DNA of 62,090 nucleotides, from assembly GCA_945907045.1 (NCBI GenBank), contig CAMDSH010000022.1:1-62090 (forward strand), in the 5' to 3' direction. The first letter of the stretch is position 1. Each line of letters opens with the position of its first letter. A program made the position numbers and the translations under genes. The stretch is from Rhizobium sp. Q54. Its GTDB lineage: Bacteria > Pseudomonadota > Alphaproteobacteria > Rhizobiales > Xanthobacteraceae. The notes beneath the pieces are model-generated. The model ran no database searches, was not told the DNA's origin, and was given only the letters and a program-made list of their open reading frames with translations. Of the stretch, positions 53,761 through 62,090 are shown one piece after another.

Positions 53761-53804
53761 GCATGATCCCGAAAAGTGGGTACGGTTTTCGGATAAGATC
53801 ATGC
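53761..53804. repeat. rhizobial palindromic repeat between ureD and ureA
   Basis: GCATGATCCCGAAAA...TTTTCGGATAAGATCATGC, an imperfect 44-base inverted repeat identical in type to a very abundant intergenic element of Bradyrhizobium and relatives (GCATGATCCGGAAAAGTGG family). It begins two bases after the ureD stop and may fold in the mRNA. Confidence 0.85.
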
Positions 53805-53826
53805 GCCAAGCATTACTGAGGCTTCG

Positions 53827-54129
53827 ATGAATCTCACGCCGCGCGAAAAAGACAAGCTGCTGATCGCCATGGCCGCGATGGTGGCGCGCCGACGGCTCGA
53901 GCGCGGCGTCAAGCTCAACCATCCCGAAGCGGTGGCGCTGATTTCCGACTTCATCCTGGAAGGCGCGCGCGACGGCAAGAGCGTCGCCGAGCTGATGCAG
54001 AAGGGCGCGCACGTGATCACACGCGCGCAGGTGATGGATGGCATTTCAGAGATGATCCACGACATTCAGGTGGAAGCGACGTTTCCCGACGGCACCAAGC
54101 TCGTCACCGTGCACAATCCGATCAGGTGA
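53827..54129 (+). CDS. ureA: urease gamma subunit
   Basis: A 100-residue protein beginning [20 protein letters not shown], with [22 protein letters not shown], the canonical UreA sequence. It is the small structural subunit of the nickel urease trimer. Confidence 0.97.
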   Translation: MNLTPREKDKLLIAMAAMVARRRLERGVKLNHPEAVALISDFILEGARDGKSVAELMQKGAHVITRAQVMDGISEMIHDIQVEATFPDGTKLVTVHNPIR

Positions 54130-54142
54130 AGGAATTTACGCG

Positions 54143-54424
54143 ATGATCGAAAAAGATGACCCCCTCCACATTCTTCCCCCTTGCAGGGGGAGGATGACGT
54201 TGTTGCGCGACTCCCTCCCCGTGAAAGGGGGAGGGTCGGGGTGGGGGTCATTCGCAGGCGCAGCGATGATGCTCATCTCTGACGCGGCTTGCGCGCATAC
54301 ATCGCTGATCCCGCACAAGCATCCGCACCCGGTCAGCGTGCAGGCCGACCTTTCGATCATGTTGATCTGTGCGGTCGCGCTTGTGGGCGGGATTTTCATT
54401 TCGCGCCTGCTGCGGCGCCGCTGA
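54143..54424 (+). CDS. small membrane protein fused to a repeat-derived N-terminus
   Basis: A 93-codon frame between ureA and ureB. The first 37 codons come from the repeat at 54158-54249; the rest (from [16 protein letters not shown] at 54266) reads [34 protein letters not shown], a His-containing stretch, one membrane helix and a basic end. Similar one-helix genes with HxHPH occur between ureA and ureB in Bradyrhizobium. The repeat probably replaced the original signal peptide; translation from 54266 is the alternative. Function unknown, nickel handling possible. Confidence 0.45.
   Translation: MIEKDDPLHILPPCRGRMTLLRDSLPVKGGGSGWGSFAGAAMMLISDAACAHTSLIPHKHPHPVSVQADLSIMLICAVALVGGIFISRLLRRR
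54158..54249. repeat. MITE-like GC-rich repeat in the ureA-ureB gap
   Basis: A 92-base element bounded by GACCCCC and GGGGGTC, with two internal hairpins (CCCCCTTGCAGGGGG and CTCCCTCCCCGTGAAAGGGGGAGG). Similar CCCTCCCC/GGGGAGGG repeats are common in alphaproteobacterial genomes. It extends into the small gene that follows. Confidence 0.8.
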
Positions 54425-54431
54425 GGCAGCC

Positions 54432-54737
54432 ATGATTCCGGGCGAGACGTTCATCAAAGAAGGCGAGATCGAACTCAACGCGGGGCGCAAGACCGCGAAG
54501 ATAACGGTTGCGAATACCGGCGACCGGCCGATCCAGGTCGGCTCGCACTATCATTTCTTCGAGACCAATCCGGCGCTCAAGTTCGACCGCAAGGCCGCGC
54601 GCGGCATGCGGCTCGACATCGCGGCTGGAACGGCCGTGCGCTTCGAGCCGGGGCAGACGCGCGAGGTGACGCTGGTCGCGCTCGCCGGTAAGCGCACGAT
54701 CTACGGCTTTCGCGGCGACGTGATGGGCAAGCTGTGA
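54432..54737 (+). CDS. ureB: urease beta subunit
   Basis: A 101-residue protein, [18 protein letters not shown], then [12 protein letters not shown] and [14 protein letters not shown], all classic for UreB. The ATG at 54432 begins the conserved MIPGE; an upstream in-frame ATG adds 21 non-conserved residues from the end of the small membrane gene. Confidence 0.97.
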   Translation: MIPGETFIKEGEIELNAGRKTAKITVANTGDRPIQVGSHYHFFETNPALKFDRKAARGMRLDIAAGTAVRFEPGQTREVTLVALAGKRTIYGFRGDVMGKL

Positions 54738-54744
54738 GGCGCGG

Positions 54745-55098
54745 ATGAAAAAGACTTACACCGGCGGCTGTCAGTGCGGAAAAGTCCGCTACGAAGTCTC
54801 GGCCGAAATCGACAAGGTCATCTCGTGCAATTGTTCGCGTTGCGGCAAACTCGGCTCGCTGCTGGCCGCGGCCTCGGCATCCGATTTCAAACTGATCTCC
54901 GGCAAAGACGAGATGACAGATTTTAAATTCAACAAGCATGTCATCCACCATCCGTTTTGCGCGACGTGCGGCATTCAGTCTTATGCGCAGGGTAAGGGGC
55001 CGGGCGGCGCGGAGATGGTGATGCTGAATGTGCGATGTCTCGACGATGTCGATATCGACAAGTTTGAAGTCATGAAATTCGACGGCCGGAGCATCTGA
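54745..55098 (+). CDS. GFA-family (Mss4-fold) zinc protein inside the urease operon
   Basis: A 117-residue glutathione-dependent formaldehyde-activating-like protein: [24 protein letters not shown] and [16 protein letters not shown] provide the two zinc-binding cysteine sets. It lies seven bases after ureB and 11 bases before ureC. This gene is not part of standard urease operons. GFA proteins bind zinc and possibly glutathione adducts; a role in urease maturation is only suggested by position. Confidence 0.88.
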   Translation: MKKTYTGGCQCGKVRYEVSAEIDKVISCNCSRCGKLGSLLAAASASDFKLISGKDEMTDFKFNKHVIHHPFCATCGIQSYAQGKGPGGAEMVMLNVRCLDDVDIDKFEVMKFDGRSI

Positions 55099-55109
55099 AG
55101 GAAAACGCC

Positions 55110-56819
<1,710 letters not shown>

Positions 56820-56821
56820 GC

Positions 56822-57280
56822 ATGCAGCGCGTAACCGCGATCAAGCCGGCGGGGCAATGGGACGCGGCCTCCGCCATGGACCGCGTCGTGCTCGATGCCG
56901 ACGACCGGCAGCGGCGGCGCATCGCGATGAAAGGCGAGAAGGGAACGGAATTTCTCATCGACTTCGCAAAGCCGGTTTCCTTGCGCGATGGCGACGGGCT
57001 GCTGCTCGATGGCGGCAAAATCGTGCAGGTGTGCGGCGTGCATGAGAAACTGGTGGAGATTTCAGCCGGGAGCGCGCTCGATGCGGTGCGGCTCGCGTGG
57101 CATCTCGGCAACCGCCATACCGACGTGCAGATCGCGGGCGATAAAATCCGCATTCGACGCGATCACGTGCTAGAAGATATGCTCAAGGGCCTCGGTGCGC
57201 GCATTGCGCCGCTCGATGCGCCGTTCGATCCCGAAGCCGGCGCGCACGCGCCGCATCACGGACACGACCATGGCGCGTAA
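56822..57280 (+). CDS. ureE: urease accessory nickel chaperone UreE
   Basis: A 152-residue UreE: RVVLDADDRQRRR at the N-terminal domain, RLAWHLGNRHTDVQI with the metal-binding histidine, and a His-rich tail ([11 protein letters not shown]) typical of nickel storage. The ATG at 56822 is two bases after the ureC stop. The end overlaps the ureF start by 11 bases. Confidence 0.93.
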   Translation: MQRVTAIKPAGQWDAASAMDRVVLDADDRQRRRIAMKGEKGTEFLIDFAKPVSLRDGDGLLLDGGKIVQVCGVHEKLVEISAGSALDAVRLAWHLGNRHTDVQIAGDKIRIRRDHVLEDMLKGLGARIAPLDAPFDPEAGAHAPHHGHDHGA

Positions 57281-58061
57281 AAAACACCCCGCGCTATTGC
57301 GCCGCTCGTCCCCGCGAAAGCGAGGACCCAGCACTGAAGAACTGGATTCCCACCTGCGCGGGAATGAGCGGGAGCAAATTCTCGAAGCATCCGCGCTCTA
57401 CCGGCTGATGGCGTGGCTCTCGCCCGCTTATCCGGTCGGCGCGTTTTCCTATTCGAGCGGCATCGAATGGGCGGTGGAGGCTGGCGACATCAAGGATGCC
57501 GGAACATTGTCGCGCTGGTTGGGCGTGATGATCGGCGAAGGCGGCGGTTTTTGCGAAGCGGTTTTCTTTGTGCATGCGCATCGCGCGGCTGCGGTTGGGG
57601 ACGATGAGGGTTTGCGTGCGGTCGCTGAGTTGGCCGCCGCGTTCGCGCCAACGAAAGAACGCCATCTGGAAACGACCGCGCAAGGCAACGCATTCGTGCA
57701 GGCGACGCGCGCGGCCTGGGGCTGCGCGGCGCTCGACCGGCTCATCGCTGTGTGGGAAGGCCCCGTCGCCTATCCGGTTGCGGTCGGTACCGCCGCGGCG
57801 GGGCATGGCATCGCCGCGGAAGCCGCGTTGCTGGCTTATCTGCAAGCCGTCGCGGCTAATCTTGTATCCGCCGGCGTGCGGCTCATTCCGCTCGGGCAGA
57901 CCGACGGCCAGCATGTGCTCGTTGCGCTCGAACCCGTTGTTGCCGCCACGGCGCAGCGCGCGCTCGGCACGGCACTTGAGGATGTAGGCTCAGCCGCCTT
58001 CCGCGCCGATCTCGCCAGCGCGCGGCACGAGACGCAATACACGAGGCTGTTTCGCTCATGA
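57270..58061 (+). CDS. ureF: urease accessory protein UreF with repeat-derived N-terminal insert
   Basis: A 263-residue Ure[34 protein letters not shown] is the conserved start of the family, followed by [18 protein letters not shown] and an end in [10 protein letters not shown]. The first 30 residues contain [21 protein letters not shown], the translation of a dispersed palindromic repeat (57305-57370) inserted in frame. The catalytic core of the accessory complex (binds UreD and UreG) seems intact. The start at 57270 overlaps ureE. Confidence 0.92.
   Translation: MARKKHPALLRRSSPRKRGPSTEELDSHLRGNEREQILEASALYRLMAWLSPAYPVGAFSYSSGIEWAVEAGDIKDAGTLSRWLGVMIGEGGGFCEAVFFVHAHRAAAVGDDEGLRAVAELAAAFAPTKERHLETTAQGNAFVQATRAAWGCAALDRLIAVWEGPVAYPVAVGTAAAGHGIAAEAALLAYLQAVAANLVSAGVRLIPLGQTDGQHVLVALEPVVAATAQRALGTALEDVGSAAFRADLASARHETQYTRLFRS
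57305..57370. repeat. dispersed palindromic repeat inside ureF
   Basis: CGTCCCCGCGAAAGCGAGGACCC, then ATTCCCACCTGCGCGGGAATGAGC: two adjacent hairpins of the widespread element whose translation is SPRKRGPS...LDSRLRGND. It keeps the ureF frame open across 22 codons. Confidence 0.85.
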
Positions 58062-58696
58062 GCAAAAATCCGCATGGACCCAATCCTCATGGACCTTTGC
58101 GCGTCGGTATCGGCGGTCCGGTCGGCTCCGGCAAGACCGCGCTGATGGACGCGCTGTGCAAGAAGCTGCGCGACCGTTTCGAGATCGCCGCCATTACCAA
58201 CGACATCTACACAAAATGGGACGCGGAATATTTGGTGCGCTCCGGCGCGCTCGCCGCCGAGCGCATCGCCGGCGTCGAGACCGGCGGCTGCCCGCATACC
58301 GCGATCCGCGAGGATGCCTCGATCAATCTCGCCGCCGTCGCCGAGATGTGCGCGAAATTTCCCGATCTCGATCTGGTGCTGATCGAATCTGGCGGCGACA
58401 ATCTCGCTGCGACGTTTTCGCCTGAACTAGCCGATATCACGATCTACGTCATCGACGTGGCGGCGGGTGACAAGATCCCCTCCAAAGGAGGTCCCGGCAT
58501 CACGCGCTCGGATCTGCTGGTCATCAACAAGGTCGATCTTGCGCCCTATGTCGGCGCTTCGCTGGAAGTGATGGAGCGGGACGCGAAAAAGATGCGCGGC
58601 GCGCGCCCGTTCGTGATGACGAATTTGAAAAGCGGGCAGGGTGTTGATGAGATCGCGCGGTTCGTCGAGCAAAAAGGCGGGCTGGCCGTTAAATAA
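58058..58696 (+). CDS. ureG: urease accessory GTPase UreG
   Basis: A 212-residue SIMIBI GTPase: P-loop [15 protein letters not shown], nickel-linked [30 protein letters not shown] (switch), [10 protein letters not shown] (guanine specificity). It drives nickel delivery to urease with UreD and UreF. It overlaps ureF by four bases and is the last gene of the urease block. Confidence 0.96.
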   Translation: MSKNPHGPNPHGPLRVGIGGPVGSGKTALMDALCKKLRDRFEIAAITNDIYTKWDAEYLVRSGALAAERIAGVETGGCPHTAIREDASINLAAVAEMCAKFPDLDLVLIESGGDNLAATFSPELADITIYVIDVAAGDKIPSKGGPGITRSDLLVINKVDLAPYVGASLEVMERDAKKMRGARPFVMTNLKSGQGVDEIARFVEQKGGLAVK

Positions 58697-58722
58697 AAAA
58701 GAACGAGGCGGCCGAAGCCGCC
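58695..58722 (-). terminator. intrinsic terminator after the glycine-zipper gene
   Basis: On the minus strand GGCGGC-TTCG-GCCGCC (58707-58722) with the stable TTCG tetraloop is followed by TCGTTCTTTTTT. It ends the 58747 transcript; from the plus side it also follows ureG but lacks a T-tract there. Confidence 0.8.
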
Positions 58723-58746
58723 CCGCTCATTGGCATTCAATTTGAC

Positions 58747-59025
58747 TTAGCGATACCGGCAGTGCCGACGGCCCCAGTCGTCACGCCAGCAAACGCGCTC
58801 GCGGACATAACGCGGTTCCGCCTGCGCGCCGATCGCGGCGCCAGTCGTGCCGCCGACCACCGCGCCAACAGCAGCCCCGCGGCCGCCGCCAACCGCGCCG
58901 CCGATCACGGCTCCGGTGCCGGCGCCGACAATCGCGCCGCCGACAGTCGAGGACTGGGCATTCGCGCCCGTGGGCATAACGGCAAGTGCGGCAATGGCCG
59001 CCGCCGCAAACAATGTCTTACGCAT
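58747..59025 (-). CDS. glycine-zipper exported protein
   Basis: A 92-residue protein with a signal peptide (TLFAAAAIAALAVMPTGANA) and a glycine-zipper segment (GGAIVGAGTGAVIGGAVGGG and GAAVGAVVGGTTGAAIG), ending in a small Cys/Arg-rich tail (ERVCWRDDWGRRHCRYR). Glycine zippers pack in or on membranes; such proteins are common in Bradyrhizobium and unassigned. GGGAG precedes the ATG at 59025. Longer upstream frames overlap the amidase gene and are shadows. Confidence 0.8.
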   Translation of the reverse strand: MRKTLFAAAAIAALAVMPTGANAQSSTVGGAIVGAGTGAVIGGAVGGGRGAAVGAVVGGTTGAAIGAQAEPRYVRERVCWRDDWGRRHCRYR

Positions 59026-59163
59026 GGGTCGTCTCCCATCAATATCCATTGAATGTTTGATAACGCACAAAGATGGATTCCGTTCCGCGCTTTCTCTCGA
59101 CATCGCGTGCGCACTCCGTGACAATGGCGGAATGAATTTCTCTGTTCCCGGATTTTTCGCGTC

Positions 59164-60465
59164 ATGAAAAAGATTTCCGCCCGCGAGCGTCTCGAGCAGG
59201 CGTTTGCCCGCATCGACGATGTAAAAGGCGAAGGCGCGCGCGCCTGCCTCACGATTTATCGCGCATCGGCGAAAGTTGCGGCGGATGCTTCCGATGCGCG
59301 CATGCGCGACGGAAAATCGCTCGGATCCCTCGATGGCGCGATTGTCAGCATCAAGGACCTGTTCGACGTTGCCGGGGAAGTAACACGCGCGGGCTCGCGC
59401 GTGCTGGCGGACGAAGGAAAGCCCGCTGCCAAGGACGCGCCGGTGGTGCAGCGGCTGCGCGCGGCGGGGGCTGTGATCGCCGCCAAGACCAACATGACCG
59501 AATTTGCCTTCTCTGGCGTCGGCGCCAATCCGCATTACGGCACGCCGGGAAATCCCGCCGATCGCGCGCGCACTCCGGGCGGCTCGTCTTCCGGCGCCGC
59601 GGTCGCCGCCGCCGACGGCATGTGCGAGATCGCCATCGGCACCGACACCGGCGGCTCGACCCGCATTCCGGCGGCGCTCTGCGGCATCGTGGGCTGGAAG
59701 CCGAGCAAGTCGCGCATCTCCACCGAGGGAGCGTTCCCTCTTTCCAATACGCTCGATTCCATCGGATCGATGGCGCGTTTCGTGCAGGACTGCGCCGATG
59801 CCGACGCGGTGATGGCGGGTGAAAAGCCGCGCCCCATCGAGCCTGCGGCTCTTTCCGGCCTGCGGATCGGTATCGCGCAGGGCATGGTGCTGGAAAATCT
59901 GGATGAGACGGCAGCGAAGCGTTTTCCGGAAGCGCTTGCGCGTCTGGAAAAAGCCGGCGCGCGGCTCACGCCCGAAAAGCTGGAACTGCTCGACGGCATG
60001 GCGGGCGTGAACGCCAAAGGCGGCATTCCGCCGGCAGAGGCGCTTGCGGTGCACCGCGACCGGCTCGACCGGCGTAGCTCCGACATCGATCCGAATGTCG
60101 CCGCGCGCATCAACCGCGCCCGGAAAATTTCCGATGCGGACTACGCCGATATGATACGCGAGCGCGCCCAGCTCGTGCGCGCGATGGATGCACGGCTGGC
60201 GGAGTTCGATGTGCTGGTGATGCCGACAACGCCGATTGTTGCGCCGAAAATCGCCGAGGTCGCGACGGCGGAGACTTTCGCGCCGCGCAACGCGCTGCTG
60301 CTGCGAAATACCTCAATCATCAATTTCTTCGATCTGTGCGCGATGTCGATTCCGATGCCGCGCCATGGCGGATTGCCAACCGGGCTGATGCTGATCGCGC
60401 GCAACGGGCAGGATCATCGTCTGTTCGCTATCGCAGCGGCGGTGGAGCGATTGTTCGCTGCATAG
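59164..60465 (+). CDS. amidase (amidase signature family)
   Basis: A 433-residue amidase with the Ser-cisSer-Lys triad: VSIKDLFDVAG (Lys), GGSSSGAAVAAADG (cis-Ser) and GTDTGGSTRIPA (nucleophile Ser). It hydrolyses an amide to acid and ammonia. It lies next to a divergent MarR gene and a Tat-exported LivJ-type binding protein, so it may act on an imported amide, adding to the nitrogen-scavenging theme of the urease block. The substrate is not evident. Confidence 0.88.
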   Translation: MKKISARERLEQAFARIDDVKGEGARACLTIYRASAKVAADASDARMRDGKSLGSLDGAIVSIKDLFDVAGEVTRAGSRVLADEGKPAAKDAPVVQRLRAAGAVIAAKTNMTEFAFSGVGANPHYGTPGNPADRARTPGGSSSGAAVAAADGMCEIAIGTDTGGSTRIPAALCGIVGWKPSKSRISTEGAFPLSNTLDSIGSMARFVQDCADADAVMAGEKPRPIEPAALSGLRIGIAQGMVLENLDETAAKRFPEALARLEKAGARLTPEKLELLDGMAGVNAKGGIPPAEALAVHRDRLDRRSSDIDPNVAARINRARKISDADYADMIRERAQLVRAMDARLAEFDVLVMPTTPIVAPKIAEVATAETFAPRNALLLRNTSIINFFDLCAMSIPMPRHGGLPTGLMLIARNGQDHRLFAIAAAVERLFAA

Positions 60466-60474
60466 CGATCGCGT

Positions 60475-60963
60475 TCAAAAATCCCGCAGCGAGTTCATCA
60501 TCACCTGATGGCGCGATGCGCCGAGCCTCTCAATCAGTCGCGCTTCATGTTGCGCGGCCAGCGCCTTGGCGCGCGTCAAAATCTTCTGCCCCTTGGCGGT
60601 GAGGCGCAGGGCGTGCGTGCGGCGGTCCGCCGAGGATTGCAGGCGTTGTGTGAGACCGCGCCGTCCGAGATTGTGCAGCAGGCGCACGAGGCGTGCGCGC
60701 TCGATGTCGAGTTTCTCGGCCAGCTCGGATTGCGAGAGCCCGACATTGGCGCTGATCACCACCAGCACCGAGAACTGCGCCGGGCTGATGTCCAGGCTCG
60801 AAAGCGCGCGGATGAAGTCCTGAAACACCCAGACCTGAAGCCGCCGGACGAAATAACCGAGGTGGCCGTTGAGCGCGCCGAGGTCGATCGCCGGCCGGCT
60901 GCTTTTTCGCACTTGCGCGCGCCTGCGGAATGGCACCGTCGCGGAGCGCTTTCGTTCAGGCAT
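60475..60963 (-). CDS. MarR-family transcriptional regulator
   Basis: A 162-residue winged-helix regulator: LSSLDISPAQFSVLVVISANVG, LSQSELAEKLDIERARLVRLLHNLGRRGL (recognition helix) and SADRRTHALRLTAKGQKIL (wing with DRR). It probably represses or activates the divergent binding-protein gene and the convergent amidase in response to an aromatic or amide ligand. ATG at 60963 follows GGGGACAG; an upstream ATG at 60993 adds 10 residues. Confidence 0.88.
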   Translation of the reverse strand: MPERKRSATVPFRRRAQVRKSSRPAIDLGALNGHLGYFVRRLQVWVFQDFIRALSSLDISPAQFSVLVVISANVGLSQSELAEKLDIERARLVRLLHNLGRRGLTQRLQSSADRRTHALRLTAKGQKILTRAKALAAQHEARLIERLGASRHQVMMNSLRDF

Positions 60964-61011
60964 CGAACTGTCCCCATTCGCAATCAGCGGCAATATAGCT
61001 GTTGACGATAT

Positions 61012-61030
61012 TTGTTGTCCTAGTCAACAA
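61012..61030. promoter_or_regulatory. candidate MarR operator
   Basis: TTGTTG (61012-61017) and CAACAA (61025-61030) form an inverted repeat with a seven-base spacer, flanked by ATAT on each side, in the divergent region between the MarR gene and the binding-protein gene. The size and place fit a MarR dimer site. Confidence 0.5.
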
Positions 61031-61160
61031 TATGTCCCAAGGCTGGCGGCGCGGCCCATGTCTGGGGCAGGCGTTTGCAGGGCCATTAGAGCTTGTTGAT
61101 GCCGGGGCAAATCCGGCATCATGCGGCCAACGAGCCGTGAAAACGGACAGGGAGGGAACC

Positions 61161-62090
61161 ATGACGACCCGCAAATCGCATAAGAATTCCACGCGCGTGA
61201 CGCGCCGCACGTTCGCCGCTGGCATCGGCGCTGCCGGCTTCATGGCCGGCACGGCTCCGTTCAACATCATCCGCGCGCAGGGGGCCGCCCTGAAAGTGGG
61301 TGTGCTGCTGCCGCGCTCTGGCGTGCAGGCCGGCATCGGCCAGGACTGCCAGCGCGGCGTCGATATCACCGCCGGGCTGCTGAAAGACCTCAAGCTGCCC
61401 GCGCTTCAGATCATGAGCGCCGACACCGAGACCAACGTCGAGGTCGCCCGCGCCCGCGCCGAAAAACTGATCTCCGAAGGCGCGCAGCTTCTCGTCGGCG
61501 CCTTCGACTCCGGCCAGAGCACCGCGATCGCGCAGGTCGCCGAGCAGAAGGGCATCCCTTACGTCATCAACATCGCCGCCGCCCCGCCGATCACCGAGCA
61601 GGGCTACAAGTTCGTGTTCCGCAATTTCCCGACCGCCGGCATGATTCTCGGCGGCGCCTTCACGGCGCAAAAGGAAATCTTCGCCGCCGTCGGTTCGGCG
61701 CCGAAGACGGCCGTGTTCATGCACGTCAACGATACCTTCGGCACCTCGATGGCCGGCGGCATAGGCGCGGTGATGCCGAAATTCGACATGCCGTACAAGA
61801 TCGTCGAGACCATCGCCTACGACCCGGCGGCGCGCGATCTGGCGGTGGAAATTTCCAAGGCCAAGGCGACGGGCGCCGATGCGCTGGTGATGGTGAGCCG
61901 TCTCAACGACGCCATCCTGCTGACCCGCGAAATGGTCAAGCAGCGCTGGTCGCCGATGGCGATCATGAGCATGGGTCCGGGCTGGTACGAGGATCAGTAT
62001 CTCAAGACCCTCGGCAAGCTGGCCGACGGCCCGCTGAGCTTCGTGCCGTGGTACGACCCGAACAAGCCGCTGAGCAAGACGCTGGAAGAG
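61161..62090 (+). CDS. Tat-exported LivJ-type ABC binding protein (3' end outside window)
   Basis: The frame is open for 310 codons to the window edge. It begins with a twin-arginine signal (RVTRRTFAAGIGAAGFMAG), then KVGVLLPRSGVQAGIGQDCQ, SADTETNVEVARARAEKLIS and LVGAFDSGQSTAIAQVAEQ, a branched-chain amino acid/urea/amide binding-protein fold. GGAGGG is before the ATG. Permease and ATPase genes probably follow outside the window. The ligand is unknown; the amidase and MarR neighbours suggest an amide or aromatic compound. Confidence 0.88.
   Translation, partial: MTTRKSHKNSTRVTRRTFAAGIGAAGFMAGTAPFNIIRAQGAALKVGVLLPRSGVQAGIGQDCQRGVDITAGLLKDLKLPALQIMSADTETNVEVARARAEKLISEGAQLLVGAFDSGQSTAIAQVAEQKGIPYVINIAAAPPITEQGYKFVFRNFPTAGMILGGAFTAQKEIFAAVGSAPKTAVFMHVNDTFGTSMAGGIGAVMPKFDMPYKIVETIAYDPAARDLAVEISKAKATGADALVMVSRLNDAILLTREMVKQRWSPMAIMSMGPGWYEDQYLKTLGKLADGPLSFVPWYDPNKPLSKTLEE

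Noticed and set aside
59026..60054. Long N-terminal extension of the glycine-zipper frame opposite the amidase gene
   Set aside because: A signal peptide and a GGGAG site at 59025 define the true start; the extension is antisense to amidase motifs.

Overview
The window reads as chromosome of an alphaproteobacterium of the order Hyphomicrobiales, most like Bradyrhizobium, Afipia or Rhodopseudomonas relatives (Nitrobacteraceae/Xanthobacteraceae). The support is indirect. It has a Flp-type pilin, an HmrR/CueR-like regulator, an iron-control-element-like dyad, several palindromic repeats typical of these genomes (for example at 53761-53804 and 57305-57370), and a urt-ure gene order common in this group. 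No rRNA, tRNA or CRISPR array was seen.

Region 1 (1-16700) looks accessory. By eye it is less GC-rich than the rest. It holds a NERD-domain superfamily I helicase, an IS3-type transposase fragment, a GIY-YIG protein with a second PUA/EVE-like domain, a LysR remnant and scattered small genes. Its core is a copper-handling island. A MerR-family Cu(I) sensor and a GDCCVxC protein are divergent from an HMA-membrane-cupredoxin fusion, a Cu(+) P1B ATPase, an RcnA-like efflux protein and a methyltransferase. Facing these, on the minus strand, is an operon for a His-rich protein, a lipoprotein, a TolC-family protein, a multicopper oxidase, a cupredoxin and a CusF-like protein.

Region 2 (16700-36000) holds an APC permease with a secreted protein of unknown function, a secreted alpha/beta-hydrolase, and a HTH regulator with a periplasmic-binding-like domain. 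It also holds a gene for a roughly 2040-residue exported protein made almost entirely of about 57 TPR units, and a CHAP-like protein. An iron-uptake block follows: exbB-exbD-tonB, a PepSY membrane protein, a TonB-dependent siderophore receptor and a PiuC-type dioxygenase. A candidate Irr/ICE-type operator lies in the divergent promoter region.

Region 3 (36000-47000) carries a TauABC/SsuABC-type ABC transporter with two solute-binding proteins. Next to it is a catabolic gene set: class II aldolase-type decarboxylase, DUF1932 dehydrogenase, VOC extradiol dioxygenase, 4,5-dihydroxyphthalate decarboxylase-like protein, LigK/GalC-type aldolase and GalB-type PIG-L hydratase. Together they suggest uptake and meta-cleavage of an aromatic acid ending in pyruvate and oxaloacetate. 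The substrate cannot be read from the sequence.

Region 4 (47000-62090) is a nitrogen block. A near-consensus sigma-54 promoter precedes urtABCDE, followed by ureD-ureA-(small membrane gene)-ureB-(GFA gene)-ureC-ureE-ureF-ureG. Three different palindromic repeats sit inside the urease operon, one of them in frame within ureF. After it come a glycine-zipper protein, an amidase, a MarR regulator and the start of a Tat-exported LivJ-type binding protein cut by the window edge.
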